Notes: generated by a model from the letters alone, not told the origin. Shown: positions 38,002-53,000, counted from the stretch's first letter. The stretch: DNA of 64,000 nucleotides from Ligula intestinalis (GCA_036362985.1 JAYGXS010000008.1:14612037-14676036); one strand, 5' to 3'. Translations and numbers: made by a program.

Positions 38002-41000
38002 GGGAACAACGCGTTCAGGCTCGCGCTAGACAATGCCGACAGGCGTGACCCCCAAGCATACTAAGGTCGTCTGGCTAGCCTCCCTAGGTCTCGAAAACAC
38101 TTACGAACACCTTTTTTCTTGTACATAACCAAGCTCTACACATAATACAGTACGTATGTAATGTATAGTGCCTATCCTGCGTTTGCTAATCAAGAACTAG
38201 GACTTTCCGGTTAATTCGCCCGCCGCTTTTTAAGCCCAATTTGGTCTGGGCCCGAGGTGGGCTTAACAGCTGGCGACTACTGTAATAGGCTACATGGTAG
38301 GTAATAGTACAACCATACATAAGTAATTCTTTCCACTCAAATACTCATTAAAGATTGTTAATTGAGATTTCGTGAGATCGGTCACTGACTGTGTGTGTGC
38401 CTGAAATCGTTCCTGGGTATCAGAAAAAGCGCCGAATATAAGTGGTGCACAAACCAACCACGAAATGTCGTACAGTCAACAAGTGCGGTTGCATAGCCTT
38501 ATAGCTTTCTCTTTGCTCTATGGAACCAATTAAGGAGCCGAACCCCCCGAAAATGCATAGTAATGAAAGTAATACTTTTTTAGAATGGGTATTATATGGA
38601 TACTCCACCTTAATTAATTATCTTCCATTCAGTTGTTTATTCAAGTTTCGGTCTGAGCCTAAAATGTCACGTTCTGGTCACCCAACTCCATTTCCTGCCT
38701 CTATTATCTGAAATTTTTACGTTGATATAAATATAGGTATGTGGATAGCAAACCCGTGGTACAGTGGTAAGGTCATTGGACTTCTAGCCTGCAAGGTTGT
38801 GGGCTCAAGCCTCGGGTGCCGCAAGCCCCGGGGTTGGTTATAGCTGGCTATTGAAGGCCAATAAGCCAGAAATAGCCCTTCCAGTCTCCCTGGTCTTTTT
38901 TACTAATGCATTTCTGCCTACATATTTGCTCTATCAATCTACGCGCGTTTTCTGTCATACGTCTGTCAATCGAAGTGCAATTGTGCGTCCCTGGACCTAA
39001 CTCAGCAGGAAGGGTGATCTCGGGACTGTTGGCTGTGTTGTTTTAAATGTAAACCCTAGTTTAATGGTGCGACATCAACCTTTGACGATGGTTACCTAAA
39101 TTTTCTTTTGACCTGGCTCTCCAGATGGATCTTTTTAACACATTTAAAAGCTTCTTCTATCATCTCCTATGTATACAGACTGGTACCATGGAAGCCTTCA
39201 ATCTGCGCTTCGACGACGCCCTTGTCGCATCGACTGAGGCATTTTTTGAGCGTGAGTAAAGTCATCGTTATACTTTAGCCATTTCATAAAACCGTAAAGA
39301 CTTTAGAAACGCTGTTCTGCAACATAGTGGAGAATGAGAACGAGTACTGCCTCGCCATCTCAGGTAATTTAATATATTTATGGGGGCACCTTTGCCAGTT
39401 CCGGTGTTTGGGCCGCGGTTTTTAAACACTACCCTAAATTTGACTGTGCATTCGGCAAGTCGGTGTTTTATTCGACTTTCGAACTGAAAAAGGGCTTCTT
39501 GCAAGACCAAATGTTGTGTTTAGAAGTAACGGAAAAAGCATTCGTTAATGTCTTACATATATTTTCTTTTTGCGTTTAATGACGTTGCATGCCCGAGTTT
39601 ACAAAGAATCATCACCATTATCAAATTCTGAGGTTTATTTTTGATGTGATTTTCCCATTAGTTTCCTTTTTTACAAAGTATTACATATAATTGGAAAATA
39701 TTTATTTGTTCTAAGGGACCATTGTCATCCTTTTCCCGTAACATGTAAATTTTCTTACTTTATATGCTCAAGGGTGTAAGAAAATGTCTTAATTTATAAA
39801 ACAAAGAAAGGAGGTTTTCTCTTTTTGAAAGTTAAGTGAAGATTGTGCTCATGAAAAATACAACGAAATAAGTTGGTAATTATGTATAGCAAACTACAGT
39901 GACCTTTCTAAAAAACATTTATCCGGATTATTAATCATCAGAGGTTGACAGTACTATAAGGTAGGGTCGAGTAAGAGAATCATGGAATGAACAGTATTGA
40001 TGGGAGAGAGAACGTTCAGGTGTCAGGGGTCATAGTCTAGTACTAGCAGGGGCCGAGATTGTTAGGAGCAGGCCTAACGACCCGTTATCACGCTGTCCTG
40101 ATTACTCGTCCCACGGTGCACTATCGATCGGTACAAGCCGCGCGATTGATGAGATTGATCGAGCCACCGACCATGATTAGTGTTCTGCCCTATCACTATG
40201 TTCAGCTCGAAAGCGACTCGGTATAGTATCCCTTTCTTGAGGCCACAATCTGATTGTCCCAATCTGTACGCTCTGATTGCCAGAATTACGTTGTATTAGG
40301 TATGCTAAAAGACTTATACTTTTGTGCCACTATTGGTGTGTTCTTCCTTGAGGGATTCAGACGAGGCGTTATTAGACGGTGGCGTCACGGCTTTTGGCCA
40401 AAATTTATAATAATTGGCGACACAAAACTCACTATGTCCATTTCGCATTTGCGATTCGTAATGTGTCGTAATACAAAAGTAAGGGATCCAGAGGTCTTCC
40501 GGTCGACGCAATAAAAAAGAGAACCTAAAACTTGTTGTAAAGGCTGCCAAAATCCCAGATGTCACCGCCCAATTACGCCCTAAATTGAACCCTTAAGGGA
40601 AAACGCAATATGAAGGGGCGCAAAAGCAGAAGTATTTTAGCGTACCTAATACAACGTACTTATGGCAAGTGGAGCGTACAGATTGGACCAATCAGATTGT
40701 GGCGTCACGACAAGGATAATATGCCGAGTGGCTTTTGGGCTGAATAGAGTGATAGGCTAATCACGGTCGGCGGCTTGGTCAATCTCATCAATCGCGCGGC
40801 TTTTACCGGTCGATAGTGCACCGGGGGACGAGTAATCAGGACAGCATGATAACGGGTTGTTGGGCCTGCCCCTAACAGAGGGGAAAGCTATGTGGCAAAG
40901 TCCATATCTAGCGCATCTGTGGCTCATTTGGTTGACAGCGGTCGCTGAGTAGAGCTATCTATAAAGTGCCGACGGAACACTCCGGACTAACCAACTCAAC

Positions 41001-44000
41001 TTTGTGCTGGCAGACAGCACTTATACAGACCCTAAGGCTCACTAACCAAAGAAAAGCACAGCACTTGCGTTCTCACCGCTTACCGCGTCATGCTACAGCG
41101 AAGATGAAGAGACGTGGTGGGGTTTTCTTCGACCAGGGGAGCATCAGGACCCATAAAAACGCTTTCTGTCCTAACTTTAACACCAATACTAACATGAACC
41201 CCAATCCTAAGCTTCCTGGAGCATACTGCAGAGCCACCAATAAAACGGAGCGTTCGCACTCTCTTGTCCTACCATTGGAGGGGAGAGGGTGTATACATGT
41301 TCTCTACTGTCGAATATAACCCGACATATTTGATTTGAAAGTGACAGGAAAAGATGATACACTGATGGAGTAAGGTCGAACCAATGAAATGGTTGCGACA
41401 AAACGTCCTACTTGAACTCTAGGATGACAATTCTGATGAGTATTGCCTTTTGAAGTCCGGCAGCATTCGGTATTGGCAGTTGGACCGTTTTCTTGTTCTG
41501 TAGACCAATATATAATCGCTGGAAGACGCTGTTTATTTGACCGACGTTTCGGATTCACGTCGCAGATAAGGGCGTCAGGGCTGCTGCATTAGTGGGCATT
41601 TGTACCACACTGTCACGTACCTAATTCAATTATCTGGACCCGCATTAATCGCTGATGGTCGCAAATAATGCGATGAGTCCTCGGTCCGCGTCCAAGTCGT
41701 TAATTGTCGCAAGAGTGATTAAACTCATGGCGTGAAGCGGGCGTTTGTAGCTTAGCGGTAGAGCATTAGCCTCCGGCAAAGGCTTTCTCTGATGCGCGGG
41801 TTCAAATCCCGCCAAACGCCTAGAGTTTTTCACACTTGGGTCAACTCAAAATGTCGCAATTTATCAGCATTCGTTATTCTTCGAGTAATTATGACTCATA
41901 AATTTAAAGCAGTTTCCTAGAAACAGAAAGATTTATTGGATACATGAAATTACGGGAAGGCTCATCAGTTGCGTCCATTGCATTGCATGGTGAGAGTAAC
42001 GAATGAGAAAAATGCAAAATTGTATTGGTTCCTAAAGGTCAAAAAGGTCATAGGGCAGGTTACGAAGGCTACTTGGCGAGTTAAATCGAGGTGAAAATAA
42101 AAGCAGATGAAAAGCAAATAGGTGGGTAGGGGACTGTGTAGGTTTGAGAGCCAGATTTTACCGAGGCGAAGCCAGGTTAACCACATGTTCCAACTGTTTA
42201 CATAGGCCAAGTTTTGATTGCCGTATGTAGGCTGCCTCTAGGTAGCGCAAGGTACGAGTTGTTCATGCACGAACAAGTATTCGGAAGGAAGTTTTAGGGT
42301 CCATGGAATGGCCCGTATCTAGCAAATATTCTTTAATGGAGGAACGAAGTGTTCTATGTTCCTGTTTGAAAAGCCAACTAGGCAAGTGCTCCTTTGCTCT
42401 GGCTGCCAATTGCCTTTGCGTTCACCCTATTTACTTGCATCGGCAATTGTATGTAAATTCTTAAACACAATTGGAAGTGGTGTGCAATGGCAAGATATTC
42501 TTAGCACGAGGAATTGGTGAGGCCTTAGTTGGAGAGAAAAATATGAGCTCGGCACCATAGTAAGTCCTATTAATGGAATTAAGCAAGCGTTTCTTGATGG
42601 TGTTTAAAATGCTATCGCCCTTAAAGGGCAAGGAAACGAAAACGGACTTTTTTGGAGCCAGCTGTTCCGTCTTTTTGGGTCGAAAGCGTTGAATATACTT
42701 GTCAATAAACTGAGCTGGATATCCGCGCTTGAGTAAGGTATTTGTGAACCTTTCTAATTCGGCATCTATTCCTTTGGAAAATAGTATAAACCAAGTTGCG
42801 TTTACATTGAATGGGAACAAAACTTACATAATGCAAGCACTGACCTATCCAGGTAATTATGACTCGCCAATGCTCCAAAAGATTGCATCGTCCTTTTTCT
42901 CGGAACTGCTCCCTGGAACTTTCCTGTTCGCTTCTGTAAGTGCCTTGTTGTTGGTGCGATTCCCCTGCACAACTGATTCCATAAAAGATTGCTACAGTTA
43001 GACCTCCGTCTCCTCCAAGTGGTTTCCGTGCACAGCTGGATTTCGTAATAGATTAGCTGACACAGCCCCAACATACACAATTTAGGGCCTTTTGAGTATG
43101 AAGATTCTGCTTAGCCCGAGATGTTGTTTGTTAAAAGTGGCTTACTCAGTTTTTCGTAGCTTTACCTTGGCGTAGAGGTATCATTTCGCATCGCCAGTGA
43201 AAATGCGATACATACACCTTTGGTTGTGCCCATACAGTGGACGGGAGGAAGCAGTAAAATTGTTCCGCCTATTCGTGGGTGATTTTCCGAACATTCGCTT
43301 TTAAATTGAAACCGTTCTTATTGAACTCAACCAACTATCCGTAGTGTGGGGGGTTCGCATCTTTAAAAAATTGTTTTGCGTGTGGAGGGAGTACTAGTTC
43401 TGAAAGATTCGTCTGATATCGCCGAGGCGAATGCAAAAATAGCACTTTCAAAATCAAAGATTTGGCAACTTTGCAATCCTGCTTTAAGGCTCAAAGTGAC
43501 AGCCCTTACAGAAAGGGCTGTTCCACTATATAATTACAAGTTATGAAAATTTTTAGAATAAGTTGCCATCACTCTGTAAAAGCTTCGGTTTTGATTCGCT
43601 AATCCCTCTTTGACGATTTAGGTCTCATTACCGACACTGAAGCCGCTCAGACAGACCCCGAAAAATACCTTATACACGCCCGAGAGCTGCAGAGTGCAAT
43701 TGACTACAGTGTACCCCAGGTTGAGAAGTTGGTTGCCTACCCTGATCTCATTTGTGCCACTGGGCCACCCTACAAGGAGCCTTTCTTCAAACATCACCTG
43801 AAAGTCTTCGAGAACCCTATTGAAACAGCCCCACAACCAGGTAAAATGTCAACGTCGACAGTAAAATTAATCGTTTGTTACATTGCTACTGGCAATAATA
43901 AAGTAGCTTTTTGTTTATTACAGTTAGTCCCTCCATGCCCGCCAAGCGTTCACCCCGAACTGCCAACAGTGTAAGTGCCAGTACCCCGACCAGTGCGCCC

Positions 44001-47000
44001 ATTTCAATACCCAACAGTGTAAACCCACTGTTCTTGAATCCCCCGGGCTCTGTGCCCTTCAGTTTGATGGGCTTAAAACATGCTGAGATATTGGATGACG
44101 TCCGACGACTGCTGGACAGCGATGACATTATTGATCGCGTTGTCTACGATCTGGATGACCTCATTCTTCAGGCTCTGTCAGCCGCCAACGCAGACAAAGG
44201 GCGGCTTGTACCACCAAGCCGTGATTTTTCAAGTGGAGACTACGTAACCTTCATGAACTCGGATGAGCTTATGTACGAAAACAGTGTTCTCGCACGTTTT
44301 TCTAACAGCTAAAGGCTATTTCACTTTCAGCCGGATTTTGTTTTTTATTTTGTTTTCATGAAGAGGGCCGAGGCTTCTCAAGAATCGCATTCAATACTCA
44401 ATTCCATAAGAACTGATGCTAAAATTTGCGGTGTGTTGAAAGTTCCAGAGGCGTAACAGTTTGGTCTTGAGGTGCTACCCTCTGATACGCTCTTGGGACG
44501 CGTCTTTTCGCTTCATCCACACTCCGATTAGTCGGCTAAGTTATCTCTGGAATTGATGGTAAGATATACGCCGCAGAGTATATGAGGCAAGTCTCCCATT
44601 TGCGAGCCACGGGCTTGTAGCAGGTAGTCAATCAGGGACTGTGAAATTCCTGGTAGGCTCGAGACAGCGCCATATCTTTGGATGGATTTCAGGTCGGATA
44701 GCTCTGGCTTTACTTCCTCCTGCTTGGTGTCGAATATGCCATGCATATTTTGCTCTTCAAACATTAAGCGCATATAATTTTCACACTTTAGAAGTGATGT
44801 CGGCAGGCCTGATAAACCGGACGAAGTCAACTACTGCTTCTTGCCTCTTGGGTATATCTCCATGCCTGTGAATATGTGAGTATGCGAAATGTGATCATGC
44901 GTAAGGGACAGAGACGCAGCACATTTGGGTAGATACCGATCCATCAATTAAGTGAACTGTACGTTCCATCCAGCCCTCTTTTATCTCTACTTTGTCTTGT
45001 GGTTGGCTTTCATTGTAAAAAACCAACTTTGGGCGGCCTTTGCAGAATGGAAAGGCCGTTTTATGGCTTATCAGCGATCATCAACTAGCCACACCAAACT
45101 CCAGTTGTTGCCATCCCTGAGAATCGAACCCGCAACCTCTGGTCAGCAGTCTGACGCCCTAAAATTTGAGCCACAAGCTCGTTGTCCCGTCGATCGCAGT
45201 CGGATGTATTATAAATTCTCAAATTCGCAGAAGTGTGGAGAGTTCCGGGATGGAAGTCGAAGAACGCAACATTGCTCACCGGAAACAAGCAAAAGTTGCA
45301 CGAAACAAAAACTGTTCTAGTGTGAGTAACATTAGGTCCGCAGATGTGCTAACAATCCGCCGTCCCCGACTGCACACCCGAGATTTTAACTCAAAGTCGG
45401 TTGATCAGCACGTCTCCTCACCGGAATCTACCATCCTCGTAACTCTGTAATTATGGGGCTCCTATGACTGACATTGCACGCGTGGCAAGATAGGATAGAG
45501 CTGTAGGAGTCTGCGGCCCAGCGCGACTGCACTGACTCATCCTGTCATGGTCTGCCATGACTTAAATTCATGCGTGACAAATTATCCACCCCGCATGCTA
45601 TCGGCATTTTAACGTTATCGATTGACTCGCCGCTTGATAAGTGTGTACGCTTGAAGTCAATCAATACTTGCACTTCATTCGATTGGTTGCCGGCGCGAGA
45701 GCATACATCACGGCAGGCAAGGCTTCACAACAGTAACCTTTTCGCCGACTCAACTCGACTTGCAGACAACTATTACAGTTGTGCCTTTTTATTCAATGTT
45801 ATCCCTTATAATACTTTTACGTGTATCCGTTTTTGGGTATCAAAATTCATCTATTTTATTTCCCTGACGTTTTCAGTTTTCTGGCGTATAAATTGTTCCT
45901 CTGAACACTTGCCTGCAGTATTCAAATTCAGGTATTTTTCGCTGTGCAAGTTTATCGACTGCTAATTGGATGACCATTCAAACCTCCGCCTATACATATC
46001 GCAGCATTTTTCACTGCCAGAATTCTCTTTCAATGGACAACTCAAGGGGAGCATGTAACCGACATATATATACAGATGCCGAAAAAATTTGATATTTTGT
46101 GTTCATGTATTGCTCAACGAATTTAGAACCATTCTAATTTATTTAGATAACACTCATGCACACATATCTACAAAGCCATGCAAATTGCATGTATCAAAAC
46201 AGTATAGCTACCTTTCCTGGCTGTGTGAAGGCGGAGTTTGAGTTTTCTATGTTCAAGTTACTTACGCTTCCTGTGAAATTCCTTTTCTTTTACTCAGTGC
46301 CGGAAACTTCGATTCTGAGAAGGACAGTCTGGAATTTGAATCGCGTTTTGAGTGTGGAAACCTACGAAAGGCTATCCAAGTAAGTCGGTAGTCCTTGCTG
46401 TTTTTGAGGGCTTTCAAAATTAGCTGTGCTGTTGATGTGGCACTGGAGAGCGTAAGTACCTGCGACCTGCTACAGCATCGTTGCTTACCTGTGTTAGAGG
46501 TCTACATGTTGGAAAAGGACAGCTCTCATGTAAGTGTGAAGGGTGATCTTCGGCTCATGTACCCCCTAGGTCCACAGCTGTGAGTGTAAGCCGAGGTCGC
46601 ATAAGTGGTATGCACAGATGAAGTCATAAGGTTGGTCAGCAGTTGCGCCCATGCTCCGCACCAGTCGATTAATCAGCTCGCACGGTGGCTGGGGCCTAGG
46701 AATGGTCCACAGCTCAGCGTATTTTTCTCACTATAACCAACCAGACACGCTTGAATCGATCAGTTTGCGCTAAAAGTCGTGGTTACTTGGAAGGTTGCTA
46801 ACCAATTGGGCAACTCGAACCGCGTAGTCAATCCAGTGTGTGTTTGTGTGGAGTGGTCGACGGGCAGACTGAGAATCAGGCTGTTATTTGAGATGGCCTG
46901 TAAGGCACTCCTGCTCCGTGGGATCCGAGCCAGGTGTGGAAGCAGGCCTCGGTGCATCTCAGACCGCACCACCTACCTGCGTCCTCTCCCGCCTCCGGTC

Positions 47001-50000
47001 GTCTGAATTTGGTCACGACGGGCTCCAGTCTATCGCGTCCGGTGGCAAATAGTAGCTTGAAAGATCCAACTGATAGATAGACATGTCAGACCAGCGGGAG
47101 ACTGGATTATGGCCGTTTCTGGCTTATTACTCGTCATCATCCGGTCATACCCCGTCCCAGGTGTTGCAACCCCTGGAATTCGAATTAGTGACCGACAAGT
47201 TAGAAATACAGTGTCCTAACCATTAAACTACGGACTCTTTGTACTGGCGGTTGCATTCGGGTACATTAACAGTGATAGAATATTGATGTAGTTGGTCAAG
47301 ACCTCATGATAAACCGATTTTTTTGGGCCCCGAGGAACTGTACCCATCTGCCGTGGCGTTGAACACACTGTCGTGGCACTTAGAGTGCACCCTCTCATTA
47401 ATCGTGTTCTGATTGCAAGAAAAAAGTGCAGACGACCGCAGAGGAATATGGATGCAGTGGCTGAAAAGTCCTAACGGTTCGTCTACACGTACCAAACACG
47501 ACCTTATCCATATGCATTAGACATAAAATACGGTGCGTCACGCCCTTTTTCAAGTACGCCTTTTGATTTCTGTTCCCGTTTGACGACAACACTCTTCCCT
47601 ATAAAACAGGTTCGTCAGCACGAATATGACCTCATTCTGTCGCCAGATGTAAACACCTACTCCCATACGCAGTGGTTCTACTTCCGAGTTTCGAATATTG
47701 AAAGCAATGTTCGTTACCGCTTCAATATCACCAATTTGGAGAAACCGGGCAGCCAATACAATGCCGGTAAGTTCTAGTAGGATTAACTACCTGCCAAACG
47801 CCATTTCCCGCAACATTCATGCGTTTATATTAATCACTGATAGGGCCAATGCGTGGCTTGTTAGTTTAATGCCAGTCTACAAGTACGTAACTCCGTCCAA
47901 ACGAGACAGAGTTTAGCCTTGTCCACACTCGTCAACTTAGAGTTTTGGATCTGAACTGGGCTGCCTGCTTAATCAAGAATATCTTTTCTCACACTCTCTC
48001 TCTCTTTCTACCGCGGTAGAAAATATTCGAGTAGCGTTTACCTATGATTGCTATGATTGCAGGACACGATTCAGGTGCGAGCGTCCATCATCAGCGAAAA
48101 TGGAAAAAATGTGAAGATGACCAACACGTGCTGATTGTGCGTCATTGAATAGCTCCTCCTACTATCAGCGTTTGATAGGCGGGAGGCAGAGCAATGTATC
48201 TGTTCATAGAGTTGTTGTGGGAGCTCAATGTTTTAAGTAGCTGCTGGCCTCTGTTGTTGTCCTTGTGTCACCAGAGTCGGATTCATGGCTCGTTTCCAGA
48301 ATGAGTTTGAACAATAGATCACCCCTCCCAGTTCTATAATAAGTTGGCGGTCGTGTTTGCGTAATACCGTTTTTCCACTATTGAGAACTTTGAACAGCAT
48401 GAGAACTTTCGGCATGAGTTGGAATAAATGAAACGAGCCTGGTTATACGCCTTCATGTGATCCTTCATCGCATGTATAATCTCTGTAATTCCGTTCGTTT
48501 TTTATGATGATTAACCCCCTGAACGGTTCTCAAGACTTCCCCCAAGATATGATAGCGCATGTAAACCTATTTAATATTGTCTTTTCTAATACATACACAG
48601 ATTCTGCCAAAGTTGCTTGGGCATTCAGTAGTGTCATTTAGATGGCATGTGGCCATCTACTTGTCCTGTTTTTAAACTTCCCTTCCCGCTTACTTAAGGG
48701 ATGCAACCGCTCGTCTTCTCCGTCTGCGAGGCCATGGAAGGCCGACCCTACTGGCTAAGAAGCGGTGAGAACGTGAAGTACTACAAGAACCATTTTCTGC
48801 GCATGGCTTCCCCCGCAGGTGAGTGATTTGGATAAGAAAATTCGATTTGACTGATCTATCCCATACAAAGTGCTGAAGTCTACAAAAAGCTACTAATCAC
48901 TCACAAACCAGCAGCGATGAATGGTCCAAAGCTTTGAGATAATAATGAGCGTGACTTTAAGAGAATTGAACACATGAAGGAGATGCTCAAAGTACTAATA
49001 CTCTTTGTTAGAAAGGCGAATAAATCCGATAAAATTGTTAAAAGTGAAGGCCTTTTGTGCAAGATTCCGGGTAAATAGAAGAGTTTGAAAAGAATTTAGT
49101 TAAAACCTACTTCTTCAGTGGAATTTTCAGTTAAACATCAAGAATGAATGCAATTTATTTTGATGGCCGTTTCTTAAAATGACCTGTTTTTTGCGTCTTC
49201 CTGCATTTGATTTTCGCTGCTAAAACATTAATTCTCGTGCGCGACAACTTTCATTTAGTAAAACTCTCGAGTTCTGATATCCTTCGCTTCACATAGAAAC
49301 ACACGTGCGCAAACTTAGTCAATTTATTGTAAAGCACACTGTGGACAGAATCGAAGTTGACGGCCGAACTGTCAACTGGAAGTCGTTTAAGCGTCTGCAG
49401 GTCAGTGGGTCGAACTCTGCTCCCTGTGAAGTTGCGGTATCTTGCGGCGGTGGCCATTGAACAAGGACGCCGGGCAGATCAACGCCAGATATCAGCTACA
49501 TTCCTTAGAGAGTTTCTGAAACCGTCCGAGTTCATTAATCCCCCCTGTCCCTAGAGCTAGTGTTTAGAAAATTTTCATTTAAATAGCACACGTAGGTCAC
49601 ATCGCAAATAAGCTGAGGTACCATTCCGAAGTAATAATTTTGTTTATAATTATGCTACTTTAAACAAGCAAGTAGCCATGTGTGTTTACTCTTTCCGTCT
49701 AAACGACTGGACTGAACTAAACATACTGCACCATGTCCGCAACTGAATGCGGCTGTCTTTTGTTCTTGTTTTCACACACACAGGGTTGGTGGGCTCGCGC
49801 AACTACTACACCGCCACCTTCACGATCGAGTTCAAGCACTGCGGCGATGTCTGTTATCTGGCCTATCACTATCCCTACTCACACAGCCGCCTCCTGACTG
49901 ACATCACTCGGTGGCAGATCCGCGCGCGGGAAGCGGAAAAGAAACGCCAGTTGCAGCCTGGAAAAAAGGTCGACTGTGGTCTCTACCTCAAGGTGCAGAG

Positions 50001-53000
50001 GTTGACTAACACGCTCCTCGCAAACCCCCTGCCCTTAATTACAGTGACCGAGAGGGGCCCCTGGTCTGACTCCCGAGCTACCTCCTTCGCAGCACCAGTC
50101 ACTACTACTACTACTAATACTGCTGCTGCCAACAACACCGCCGCCACCACCACTACTAATGCCTCCCGAACAGCGTCCACAGGTTCGTTTTTGCTGTTTC
50201 TGTTTTGTGCCTATATACGCGGTTTTGTTGTCCCCTAAACGCTAGGCCAGCACACGGCAGGCCAGGCCAGGGCACGGTGGGTGTTATTCAGGTTTCGCTC
50301 CTTTAACAAATGCCGAGATGCGGTGACACGCCTAGGTGCAGGTTCATGTCCCTCTGCGCGTGATCCCGTCTCCAGGTGTTTTGTCTCGTCACCGGGCCCC
50401 GGGTGGGTGAGGGAGGGAGGTAGGGGTGGAAGAAGTTTGCTCTCCTGAAGTCACGCGTACTTCTCCGTTTCTGCGCGCCCACCCTGTTGTGAGACACATG
50501 AGCCATTTGACAGATGCGCTGTATCAAGACTCAGGGGCCAGATCAGGGCGCGGCAGATACTAAGAAGAATGCACATACCCATAGCAAATTCTGAACACGG
50601 AGGGGTATGTAAGCACGCGCGGGTTCAGGCTAAGGCCACACCAGCCACCCGTGGCCTGTATGAAACTTTCACTCCGTGAGGTCAGGTGTGGTGGCGGCTC
50701 CGGCGGCGCCTGCCACCTGCGTCCGATCCCGCCTCTGGTGTCTGGCTTGACACTGGACGCGGGTGCGTGAGTGATGAAAGAGAGTGAGACTGCGGTAGAA
50801 GTCGTGCAAGTCCACTATCACTTAAAACTAATGCACGCGCACGTCGCCGACTCTAACCCACATTGCTTTGCGGCACACGGTAGATGCGATAGTCGAATTG
50901 GTTTTTGGTGGCCCTCTAGCCTGAACTATGCATGTAGCTTTCTCTCACAGGCCCAGAAGCCCATGTGCTTCTCTTCTTGTGTGATTCTATAGACGCAGAT
51001 ACTGGGGGGGGGTACTAGCAAACAAAAACGCTTGTTAGTTGTCGTCAACAAGTCATACACACTATCACATGTGAATTATTAAATATGTGGTGCTGCTCTC
51101 TGGCTTCCTTGGTCAATTCTCACTGTGTCAATCGCACACAATTTCGCAGGCAGATTTTTCTGGTAAATGCATCATCAGATCATGTTTGGGCCACCAATTT
51201 GTAACGTCTAAGCAATAGGTGTACTCAGGGCGCTACAGTCATTAGGCTAAATCAGGTTGGAGGTAAAAGCCTGAAGGTACATAAGGGAGGAATTTTTGTG
51301 TACATGACACCAGTTGCTGTCTCAGACAGCAGTGGCCAGAATGAAGTCAAGGCTAAAGACGACTGCGTCCAGTCCTGCCTGAGAGAGCACAGAAAGTGAG
51401 ACATCGGTGGCAGCTGCTTTTCTATGGTTGTGGATCAAGTGTAAGTGGTTTCCAACGGCTGTGATGCATTACCCAAACTTGTGTCTTGTATTGTGACCCA
51501 TGCTGCGTCAGTCGGAGACTGGCGTAGTCAAGTGGCCTTTAGACAACCACGCGTTTGTGAGCGCAAGTAGAAGTCAATCAAGGGTCTGCAGGTCAGCTTG
51601 TCCGAAGCAGCTGTCCACCTTGCGACTATTAGCCTGTACTCAACAAGAGGAGCATGCTCATGCTCAAATGATGGTAATTACAGTCTCCCCTGTCTTTATC
51701 GGTACTTTATTCTGTATATATTACTAGTCAACGCGTGACAGCTCACGGATTGGGCTTAGAGTACACTGGGAAGTCTCGTAATGCAATGGGCGCGTGTAGC
51801 CTTTAATACCAGATCGCATCTGGCAAAACAACGAACGTACGACCCAGTGGTAAGAGCCTTGAACGAAAAGAACGCGTTTCGAGTCTCTGAGGTCCCCACT
51901 CAGCTCTCCTTGTCGTTTTCGTTACCACTTTATTTGTGTCGAACTTTCTAAATCTCAACAGCCAGCCTTAACTTACCTCTCGTGTTGCAAGCACCGAGGC
52001 TCGAACCCGCAACCAAGATAATTAGACTTCTATTGCTGTAATCCGTTGCGCTATAGGCTCGTTGTCCTACTGGTCGTGCCTTTGGGCTCACTCTCAGACT
52101 CAGCATGCAGTTCCACTGCGACTATTCATGTAAGCGTGTTCGATCCTGGTTGGTTGCAAAACTGGTGGTTGGGTATAGCTGACTGATGACGACTGAGAAG
52201 ACAAAAATTCCGAGTTAGGTGTGTCAGTCTGTCCTGCGCACTTGAAGGAAAAGTCGGCAACTTGATTGAATACCTTTTCGTTGCTCATTTCCCAGGTCGT
52301 TGTTTTCGTCATCAGGCAAAGAGATCGAGGACAGCTGCCCGCTTGTGCACTAATTGTTTGATGGTCGGCGTGCGGGTCGTGACCTGCTGAACTGTCCCCA
52401 CCCGCGCTGAAGGTTGGCGTGATTGCTCTGCTCACCGACGCTGGCATTTAACGTATGTTTACCTGTGCGCTCCCCAATTAACTGATTGCTTTGGCCAACC
52501 CAATCACAGGTCATCACACCTGTTACTAGACTGGAGTTTCGTGAACCACAATTCAAGCAAGTGGCGGCATCCACGCAATTGCCACCTGTCGCGAGAATTT
52601 CGGTCTTATCTAAGTTGTTCTTGTTGCCGGGGTCAGAATTGGCCCCATTTCTCCGCACTGCTGCCGCGTGTTCGACAGTTCGCATCTTTAGGAGTCTTTC
52701 AGTTTTTCCGACGTAGTTACTTTGTTCACGATTGCAGCAGATCCCATAGACAACTCCAGGTGTTTCTTATCGTGGTATAGAGTCTTTCAGCTTCGCCTAG
52801 TGCCCGCCTCCGGCCAGCTGGCGTTGCGCTAAATTCCAGGTCGGTAATTATCGCTTTGTCCTACTCCATGCAATAACCGTAATCCTAACCTTAAATTACC
52901 TTCTTAGAAGCCATCTGTTGTATGAAAAGTATCCACAACCGCGTCTGTAGTATGGGCCCGGCTTTATTGGATGACGATTAATAATCTGCTATGACTTATG

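Noticed and set aside
41422..41445. CTGATGAGTATTGCC as another hammerhead core
   Set aside because: No stem II pairing and no correctly placed GAAA box with a stem III.
41741..41820. A functional tRNA gene
   Set aside because: Extra bases before the anticodon stem, C where T33 is expected, an odd variable region, and another copy with the same non-tRNA tail.
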